Notes under the pieces: model-generated
What the model was told of the DNA's origin: nothing
What the model saw: the letters and a program-made list of their open reading frames with translations, nothing else
Databases searched by the model: none
Source of the DNA: Acidipila sp.
GTDB taxonomy: Bacteria; Acidobacteriota; Terriglobia; Acidiferrales; UBA7541
Assembly (NCBI GenBank): GCA_010365215.1
Contig: JAAFGT010000040.1
Coordinates: 1 to 35,814, forward strand
Direction of reading: 5' to 3'
DNA length: 35,814 bases
Part shown: positions 35,135 to 35,814 of the stretch, piece by piece
Numbering within the stretch: the first letter of the stretch is position 1
How the letters are laid out: every line of letters starts with the position of its first letter
Translations under genes and position numbers: made by a program

Positions 35135-35814
35135 ATGGCCAGAAGACTGCGTTTCGTATCGTACCTGCTGCTGATGGTGCTTTCCTGCGCCGCCACGCGC
35201 CCTGCTCGCGCAGCGCAGCGAGCGGAGAAGCTTTCCAACGCATTCCACCGGGACCGCCTGGCCGAATTGTACCGCCGGTGTCCTGACGGCCTGATTCTGC
35301 TGCGCGGCGAGCTAAGCTGGTATCGCAAACGCGAAATGCGCGCCCTCGACCCGACCTATGCCGACTACAATTTTAAGCAGGAGCGAAATCTTTACTACCT
35401 CACCGGAATCGAGGTTCCGGATTCGTATGTATTGATCGATCCCAAGAAAAAAGAGGTGCGGTTATACACGGATTGGAAAGGCGCGCGGGAACTGGAGCAG
35501 CTTAAGAAACTGGATTTTGTAACCGGGCCCTATCCCCCCGAAGCGTTCCTGCATGATGTCCTGGTGCGATCCGGCGATTACACATCGCTGTACGCGCTCT
35601 ACACACCGTTCCTTGAGGCCGGGAACCTGTATGGAAAAACCGGCGCGCTCACGGGAGTGTTTCCGCCCGGTCTTGGTGAACCGGTTTCCGAAGAAGCGCA
35701 GTTTGCGCGGCGCCTGGCCGAGACATTTTCAAACCTGCGGGTGAAAAGCCTGTTTTTAATTTTGCAGGATATGCAAAAGATAAAGCAGGAGGAAGAGATC
35801 CGTTTGCTGCGGCG
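35135..35814 (+). CDS. Exported Xaa-Pro aminopeptidase-like protein, N-terminal part (cut by window edge)
   Basis: Open to the end of the window (226 complete codons). The ATG at 35135 follows AAGAGGTG by 7 nt. The first ~28 residues are a signal peptide (RFVSYLLLMVLSCAATRPARA), with a weak lipobox (VLSC). The following ~195 residues match the N-terminal creatinase-like domain of aminopeptidase P: HRDRLAELYRRCPDGLILLRG, DYNFKQERNLYYLTGIEVPDSYVLIDP, KEVRLYTDWKG and the start of the linker QKIKQEEEIRLLR, which normally precedes the pita-bread catalytic domain. The metal-binding residues lie beyond the window. Probably co-transcribed with the receptor, fitting uptake or breakdown of proline-containing peptides (inference). 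Confidence 0.88.
   Translation, partial: MARRLRFVSYLLLMVLSCAATRPARAAQRAEKLSNAFHRDRLAELYRRCPDGLILLRGELSWYRKREMRALDPTYADYNFKQERNLYYLTGIEVPDSYVLIDPKKKEVRLYTDWKGARELEQLKKLDFVTGPYPPEAFLHDVLVRSGDYTSLYALYTPFLEAGNLYGKTGALTGVFPPGLGEPVSEEAQFARRLAETFSNLRVKSLFLILQDMQKIKQEEEIRLLR

Overview
The window looks like a chromosomal piece of an Acidobacteriota genome (Terriglobia/Koribacter-like). This is inferred from gene content, not from a marker gene. It has a GWxTD-domain protein, Oar-like TonB-dependent receptors with an N-terminal carboxypeptidase-regulatory domain, a PDZ-containing membrane histidine kinase paired with an NtrC-type regulator, many small secreted orphan proteins, and high GC with short promoters of the form TTGACN-17-TANNNT. 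No rRNA, tRNA, CRISPR array or intact transposase was found.

Layout. 1-1525: the tail of one FMN-dependent alpha-hydroxy-acid oxidase followed directly by a full Tat-type paralogue (tandem duplication). 1526-2196: a gene-poor island of unusual sequence. 2197-5589 (minus): a secreted orphan protein, then an operon of a secreted DUF711 protein and a secreted SnoaL/DUF4440-like protein closed by an intrinsic terminator. 5676-7970 (minus): MacA-like adaptor and MacB/LolD-type ATPase closed by another terminator, with no permease gene. 7971-8565: intergenic space holding two different short tandem-repeat arrays and a good sigma-70 promoter. 8566-16557 (plus): GWxTD protein, regulatory-domain/beta-barrel protein, PDZ-7TM-like-GAF-PAS histidine kinase and sigma-54 activator. 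The kinase/regulator junction carries a small tandem duplication that creates a second start codon and a 6-codon minigene.

16558-21049: a MITE/REP-like hairpin, a pentapeptide-repeat protein, a secreted orphan, a SnoaL-like secreted protein with a clear promoter, a DUF1801 protein, and the 3' part of a purD - MOSC - alpha/beta-hydrolase operon (minus). 22546-25731: a large fusion of a membrane domain, a spermidine-synthase-like domain and TPRs, probably read from a leaderless mRNA. Then come a PEP-mutase/isocitrate-lyase-family enzyme, a secreted orphan and a CPBP membrane protease overlapping rsmG.

29179-31505 is the chromosome-segregation locus: two perfect parS palindromes 33 bp apart, parA, parB (overlapping parA by 53 nt) and a bactofilin with its own promoter. 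The gene order rsmG-parS-parA-parB is the classical chromosomal arrangement, and the adjacent bactofilin suggests a cytoskeletal partner for segregation. The window ends with a large Oar-like TonB-dependent receptor preceded by a 21-bp operator-like palindrome, and the beginning of a secreted Xaa-Pro aminopeptidase-like gene cut by the window edge.
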